Shown here: one piece after another, positions 57,939 to 64,000 of the stretch
Layout: each line of letters opens with the position of its first letter
Numbering within the stretch: the stretch's first letter is position 1
Assembly: GCF_018691265.1 (NCBI RefSeq)
Contig: NW_024881279.1
Coordinates: 4,741,243 to 4,805,242 of the forward strand
Direction: 5' to 3'
From: Tyto alba
Taxonomy: Eukaryota; Chordata; Aves; Strigiformes; Tytonidae
DNA: 64,000 nucleotides
Notes under the pieces: generated by a model
The model's database searches: none
Told to the model about the DNA's origin: nothing
The model's input: the letters and a program-made list of their open reading frames with translations, nothing else
Program-made: the position numbers and the translations under genes

Positions 57939-60252
57939 CACAAACCAAACCTGGGACACTTCTGCAACCGGTTAAACCCATCACTAAACAAAAAAACCTT
58001 GCAATTGTCAAACCAATCAGTCAAATAATTTTGTGGATGCCAAAGAATATTTTGACAGTCAAGCAGCACAGCCAGAAACCGGAAACTTGTCATTATGAAA
58101 AAAATTGGAAGTTATTTAGCAACAAAGGACTAAAGACACACTCATAACACACTGCTGCGGCGTTAGGTTCCAAGCTTGCTCCGAGGGATGCTGCTGCTCC
58201 GAGACCGCATCCTGCCGTTTTGATTTCTGATGCTTTTTGCTCATTTCACTGTGAGCTTTCTTTTGAAACTCTGAGACTCCATCAGTTGATGTTTTAGAGT
58301 AGATCATCTTTATCAGCCTTCCAAAGTCCTTAATATTGATAAAATTGCAGCAAAGATAAGCGATGACAGCCTAGCTCATCCCAGGCATGGCGAGCGGCGG
58401 GGGCTTCGGGTCGGATGCTGAGCGCCTGCACCTAGCCCTGGCTAAGCCCAACACTAACCCAGCTGAGACTGACCATGCCTGGGGAGGAATCTTCCTCAGA
58501 TGGGAAAAATGTTACACAAGTTATTAGCAGGAAAAAAAAATAATTAAAAAAAAAAAAACCACAACAGAAAATCAACAAAATGGGAACCACCTTTGTTATA
58601 AATTAGCATAATCCATTGAGGTTGGAAATGAAAATCTGCTCATTAATTAAGGCTCAGTATGTTCAGATAATGTTAAATACAGTAAATAGGACTTAGTTTA
58701 TCTTATCAGGCTTGCTAGCTTTAGCTACAGTATCCTAGTATAAGAGTCAACAATAATCAATATGCTGCCTTTTAATGAATCTTGCTTCCGTGTGCTTCAC
58801 TCAATTATGGTTAAAAAAAAAAAAGCAATCCACAAATTTCACTGTACACAGCTCCATTCATCAGCTTCTGCACTACTTGTCTTCTCAGTACAGGAAAGCA
58901 AAAAGGGGGAGACTTTAAAGAACAACCAACCTGGCACCACCAGCACCAGGCAATAAAACAGTCTGAAACACACCCAAAACATGAGGCATCGTATTTTGCC
59001 ATCAGGAGACAGCATTTAGGTGGGGAAAGCTAAAGAGGGTTGGTGGGGCACATCAAAACCAGGGAGAAGAAGGGGGGTGGGGGGAATAGAGAGGAGAAAA
59101 GGGGCTCTCGTGAGCCAAGGAGCTGAGCGAGGGCTGGACCTCGGCAGGATGCTGCAGCCACCCCGGTGCATCCACTGCCCAGTGCATCCTCGCCAACGCC
59201 TCAGGGCAGGGGAGCCTGCTGTTGGGGAGAGAAAATGCACAAGGGAAATATTTTTGATGTTAATGTATTTTGAAATTAATAGGAAAAAAAAAAAAAAGGG
59301 GGTTTATTTTAGTAGAGAAATGTTGTCTTTTAAGATGTATAAACTGCAGGAATTGACATTTGCACTGTAAGAGCACCCGTTTCCTTGGAGAAGCAGCAGC
59401 CGTTGAGATGAGGATGCAAATAGCATCATACCCGGATCGTGGAGCACGGCCCCAACCTCAACCCCAGCCCCGACGGCTGCCAGAGTTTCCCGAGCACAGC
59501 TCTGATTCCACACACCCATTTTCCCCACACTCATTTTTAAACCTTTTTTTTTTTTTTTTTTTTCCCACTTGCGCCTGTTTTACAGGGTTTTACAGGGTTT
59601 GGATGCCTGCTGGCCCACGGAGCTCGGCCCAAGGTGGGATGCAGAACGGAGCCCGGGGGTGAGAGCGGGGTGTGGGAGCAGCTGCCAGTGGGAAGATGCT
59701 GCTGCAGGGCAGGGCGTGAGGTTTGGTTGTTCTTTAAGGGAATCCCCCCACAGTTTGCGCCATTCCACATCCAAAACAGACCCACTTCACATCAGTTACA
59801 GGAAACGATATGAATGTCGCAGGAGGAGAAACCCTTCTGTTTTCTTTGTTTCAAAGAACGTGATGTGCCATTTGTTAATATAAAAGAGAAATATTGAAAA
59901 TATATTGAAAAGAGCAATTTTAAATTATTTTTGGCTTATGTTGCAATATTTATTTTCTTGTATTAGAAATTCCTTTGTAGAGAAAAAATGTATTTTTCAT
60001 TAATGCAAAAACCTATTTCTCCTTTTTGTACATTTTCCATGTTAGTTAATCCTTAAAGCAATATAATGTTATCAAACTCGTTCTGTGTGAGACTGTATTA
60101 TGCATGCTATTTGTGTTGCCTTGGAATAGCTCTGTCTGCCATTATTTTCATCCTGTTTAGATACAGTGTATGCTTTAATACACATTGGGACCATGGCCCA
60201 TTGCTTATGAAAAAAACCCTTTGCATTCCTCAATGTGTTGGCAAATGCAGTC

Positions 60253-60258
60253 AATAAA
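60253..60258 (+). promoter_or_regulatory. JADE2: Main poly(A) signal AATAAA of JADE2
   Basis: GCAGTCAATAAAGCAG is followed within 10-45 nt by TGTTTTCTGTGTAC and GTGTCGGTGTGGTG, a textbook U/GU-rich downstream element. Cleavage is expected near 60270-60285. Base composition changes from AT-rich to GC-rich right after it, which supports a transcript end. Confidence 0.8.
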
Positions 60259-63200
60259 GCAGTGTTTTCTGTGTACCTCTGTGTCGGTGTGGTGAGCAAG
60301 GTCACACAGAGCAAAGTCACCCAGGGACCAGAGGGACTGTCGGAGCATCCTGGGGGGGGTTACAGCTCTGTGAGTGGGGATGTGGCCCTGCTGATGGAGC
60401 CACTCGCTGCCCGTGAATAGGAAATTTCTGAATTTTCATTGCATTTCCATTTCCATTGCCAGACCTCAGCAAGCCCTTGGGGAGCTTGGCTGGAGACTGA
60501 GTGCTGGAGGGGAGACCCCAAGCAAGAGGCTGCTCACAAAGTCCCCAGTGCCTGAAAGTTTCTGTAATTCAGGGTAACCACCTTCCTCATAGAGATTTAA
60601 ATCTTGTTTTGCAGACTGGGAGCAAAACACACAGGGGAAGCTCTGCTGCGAGGCTTTCCTCTTGCACCAGGCGAGGAAACACACTATTTGCTATTCACTA
60701 GAGTGAAAGCAAGCTGTGAAATCCAAAATACTACGGTAAAGTTTGTAAGCTGCTGCTTGTCTTCCTGGGGTTGCGGGGGCCGGGGCTGACCCTCCGTCGC
60801 ACCGCCACGTGCCGAGGACGGTGGGAGAGGCAGGGCTCACCCAGGGAGCCTTAAAAACTGCTGCTTCGATGGCATCCGTGTCTCCCTGTGTGTGCAGGGC
60901 TGGCTTGGAGGCCACGGGCAAGGGTGTTGCCTTGTTTTAGAGAATACTCAAGCTGGGCGGTGGGGGGACATTAACACGTGGACACTTCATTGGGTGGGGG
61001 GCAGATAGTCATCAAGGAATGGCTGGCCAGCGGCTCTTTTCTCTTACCTTGTTGGCATTTCCTGTAAAATTGGAACAAATGCCCAAACTGCTGAAGGAAA
61101 ATGAGATGTTTAATAGACATATTTGTTCAATTTATTAACAAAAAGTGATTAATGGGCGAAGTCATAGTGCATGGTAAAAGTGCTAAAACCATCAATCTGA
61201 GATCAGTCTTCTGGGGAATGGGGGGAAGAAGAGAAGGAAATCCACCTTTAAACTACCCTGGCCTTGTATTTCACTCTTAAATGGAAAGGTAAAGCATCAG
61301 TTTATTGCAAACTAAGGATTTTATTACTGGGCTGTGTTGTTGTTTACAGATCTCAAGGCACCCCAGTGATGAACTTGAACTCCTGGCCAGTCCACAGACC
61401 CCCATGGTGCAGGCACGATGCCCACAGCATTATGCATGAACCCAGCTGTCCAAAGCCAGTTTAAGAGTCATTTTCTGTAATAAGTTTTTCACCTGTTCCA
61501 GTCAGGAAGATGTGAGAGAGTTTGAGTTCATGAAGCAGGGAGCGAGGCCAGTCCGCTGTACTCCCGGTTGGAGAAAACCCCTTTGGTTTGACTCTCCTGA
61601 TTTACCCCTCAAGCCCTGGTGATGCCCCTGGCCCTGGGATACTCCCGAAACATCCAAGGGGGGATGATTCAGAGCCCAGCCAAGTTTTGGAGGTCTGATG
61701 CTGGGGAACATAGGGCAAAGTCCTTACAAACTGGCATGGATTTTGTCTCCAAAATATCTGAGCCTCGTGGAAGAGAGACCTAGTTAAATTCTTGGGAAGA
61801 TTCATCTCTGCCTCTGGCACCTGTGTGAAACCAGAGATGTCTGGGATGGTCTGGCTAGATGTATCATGGGAAAGGGCATGAGAAATGGAACCCAAACTCC
61901 TGGAAGTAAAGGAAGAAAGAAGACAATTTGGGACAGCTAAAAGGACTACGTCACCTCTGTACATCCCCTCCTTGCCCAGAGATCCCATTTCCCAGGAGAG
62001 ACAGTAACTGAGGTGACAACAAAACGAACCCACCAAGAATAGCTCAGCTCCTTATTTCTGGCATCCTTCTGTTTAGGCAAACACCTTCTAAACCACCAGC
62101 TGGCTCTTACAGGAGTGAGGTGCAGCGGGGAGCTCTGCGAGGACATGCCCCAAACCCTGGGTACCCAAACCCCCGCTGCCCATCACCATCACCAGGCGAG
62201 AGCCACCAGCACCGGTCCCACAAGGGTGGCTGCTGGTTTTCCAGGCACCCAACAGAGTGGGGACAGTCAGCCCTGGGGCAGCACCATCAGATTGTCCTCC
62301 TCCTACAGCCCAGCCTGAGAAATAATTCCCCAATAAAGTCACCAAAATCCATTCTTATTAAAAACTACATATTTATAGGCACTTCTAGCACATAGGGTTT
62401 CACTGTGTTGCTTGCTCGGGGTTTGCCTATAGAAGCCTCATCACAGATGGTGCTGAATGCCTTGGTCTGGAGCAAGCAGGCAAAGAATCATTTCAGTTTA
62501 ATTGCAAAATAAATGTTAGGCTATCCCCTATATGTTTTGCATAAGGATTGTAAGTGCCACCATAAATACTAATTGGGCAAATATGCCTCCATGTCAGTAA
62601 ATCGGCAATGGATGTGAAACTGAATTCATTTCCCTTCAACTTACCCTGAAAGAGTTGAAGTAAGATCTTGGTTTATTGTGTTTGATTAAGTGCTAGTGGT
62701 ATAACATAATTTCCCCCAACCATTAAAAACACTGGTGTTGTAATTCTGCATAAATGCCTCTAATGCGATGAGACTGTATTTAATATTTACTCTTCCAAAG
62801 TTAATACATTTGGAGGAGACATTTTGTGTGCTAAAAATAGTTCCTTGGTCTTGGATTTCCATGTAGGGCTGTGAAATGATGTATTTGCTGTGATTGCAAC
62901 AGATGAATAAGAGAGAAAAAAAACCTAAAAAATAAAGAAACCTATGACTAACCCACAAAACAAGGGAAAAATCCTGCTCCAGCCAACGCTGACCCTGGCT
63001 GAACCAGCTAGGTTTCACAAGCTCTGCCTCTGCCTTGACATCTTGCCTGTCCCAAACTCACTTGACAAACTCATTCCCTGTTCATTTAATTCACAAGTTA
63101 AAAATAGACTCTTGTGTGTGACGTGGAGGGTTTAACCAGGCACATTTTTTTTTTTGTGGAGGATTAGCACAGGGAAGTAGGAGTGATGAGATGGGGCTGG

Positions 63201-63564
63201 CTTTGTTTGTGGGCAGCTCTTTCTGCTCCTGTGGTGGCCCCGTACGCCGGGGAACATCCATGGAGTCGTGGTGGGGTGCTCAGCCCCCAGCCAAGAGGTT
63301 TTGGGGGGCATAGGGTGAGCCCATGGCTCTGCCCACACCTTTTCCTCAGCCATGAGAGGCTGCTGCTGGTGCTGATCATGGACCTTGCCTGCACAGGGGT
63401 GTAAATCATGGCAACCAATTTATAGGGCAATTAGAAGGAGGTAGAATACATAACCTCCTTCTTTTATATAGGCTGTAACCCCCTTCCAAAGTCAGGAGTT
63501 GTTCATGCTGTGGCTGCCCTGAGAAATGAGCCCTGGGGTGTCCGTGGGCTCTGCTGATGTGGGC

Positions 63565-63633
63565 AGTGGTGGGACGGAGTTTCCCAAAGCGGTGGGATGG
63601 CATTTCCTGAAGAGGTGGGATGGCATTTCCCAG
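63565..63633. repeat. 23-bp minisatellite, three copies
   Basis: AGTGGTGGGACGGAGTTTCC, AGCGGTGGGATGGCATTTCC and AGAGGTGGGATGGCATTTCC begin three consecutive 23-bp units (63565, 63588, 63611). The second and third are nearly identical. Confidence 0.75.
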
Positions 63634-63702
63634 ACAAACCCACTCCGCTGAGTATCAGATGCAGTGTTTTTGTTCAGTAGTAGCTGCTGTACATTCAGAT
63701 GT

Positions 63703-63708
63703 AATAAA
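63703..63708 (+). promoter_or_regulatory. Possible distal poly(A) signal (AATAAA) in 3' flank
   Basis: GTAATAAAGATTAAAATAA follows TTTTTGTTCAGTAGTAGCTG and precedes CGTGCTTGTATTTTAAG, so a U-rich downstream element is present. It lies 3.4 kb past the main JADE2 signal and could end a longer 3' UTR or an unannotated transcript, or be chance. Confidence 0.3.
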
Positions 63709-64000
63709 GATTAAAATAATTGACTGCCCGTGCTTGTATTTTAAGTGGTACTTTATAATGCTGACACTGAACACTAGGAGAAAATGCAGAGGTTAAAATA
63801 TTGCTGTTATGGCTTGGTCATTAGCAGCCCTACAATGAGCTTGAAATGGTTTGATCAATGAAATGGAGTTTTTCCTGAGAGGAAGGCAGGTCAAAGAGCA
63901 AAATAACACATCTGCAGCCATAACTCCCGGGAAAATTATTCTCAGGAGGGAAATGCTGTGTTTGTTTAGGATGTTGCTGACATCAGAGCGGGACAGCAGC

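Larger units (their letters stand above)
56506..60275 (+). other. JADE2: JADE2 3' UTR (about 3.8 kb)
   Basis: Runs from the stop codon to the inferred cleavage zone after the AATAAA at 60253. The first 300 bp are GC-rich; the rest is AT-rich with many homopolymers (T25 at 57553, A-runs at 57911-57938 and 58532-58558, T20 at 59544). The last 450 bp (59830-60275) are especially AT-rich with ATATTTATTTT and several TTAAT or ATTTT stretches, typical of a conserved distal 3' UTR. The 3' end is approximate and rests on the poly(A) signal alone. Confidence 0.75.
60276..64000. other. JADE2 3' flank, intergenic
   Basis: No coding exon recognised on either strand. It holds an AT-rich block (62500-62840), a 23-bp minisatellite (63565-63633) and an AATAAA at 63703. 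In human the next gene, SAR1B, is convergent with JADE2; nothing here is recognisable as SAR1B coding sequence, so its end, if syntenic, lies further right or only its 3' UTR reaches this far. Confidence 0.7.

Noticed and set aside
61301..61306. Minus-strand AATAAA as the 3' end of a convergent SAR1B
   Set aside because: No GU-rich element follows it on the minus strand and no SAR1B coding sequence was found in the window.
1..64000. CRISPR array, operon, phage or defence system
   Set aside because: No regular repeat-spacer array, no compact co-directional genes; the window is a spliced vertebrate gene.

Overview
This is a stretch of vertebrate nuclear DNA, most likely from a bird. Short exons with GT-AG borders are separated by introns of 0.5 to 20 kb. 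I see no prokaryotic gene layout, ribosome binding sites, CRISPR array or operon. The bird assignment is an inference from GC-rich exons, low repeat load, a CR1-type LINE fossil, a few very old MIR-like SINE fossils and no sign of mammalian L1 or Alu.

One gene explains the coding content: JADE2 (PHF15), on the + strand, a scaffold subunit of the HBO1/KAT7 histone acetyltransferase complex. Nine coding exons lie at 454-611, 20118-20287, 31471-31682, 35629-35796, 36305-36421, 42552-43013, 48274-48391, 52967-53095 and 55637-56505. Their splice phases agree throughout and together they give exactly 800 codons plus a stop. Residues below are numbered w1-w800 from the first residue in the window. 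The protein lacks only its N-terminus (start codon exon, about 50 residues by family comparison) and the 5' UTR, which lie left of base 1.

Domain order is: HBO1-binding N-terminal (EPL1-like) region (exons 1-3), C4HC3 PHD finger (exons 3-4), zinc knuckle plus extended PHD (exons 4-6), second EPL1-like region and coiled coil (exons 6-7), a lysine/arginine-rich cassette exon that is a multiple of three long (exon 8), and a conserved start, disordered middle and conserved C-terminal tail (exon 9).

The 3' UTR runs from 56506 to about 60275 and ends at a strong AATAAA with a GU-rich downstream element. The remaining 3.7 kb is intergenic or 3' flank, with a possible distal poly(A) signal and a 23-bp minisatellite.

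The introns hold fossils (CR1, MIR-like), short tandem repeats, homopolymer tracts, two CpG-rich islands and several AT-rich, ATTA-rich blocks that could be conserved enhancers. I found no previously undescribed multi-gene system. The items most worth checking are the cassette exon, the intronic CpG islands, the inverted ATTA repeat near 23.3 kb, and the duplicated palindrome just inside one donor site.
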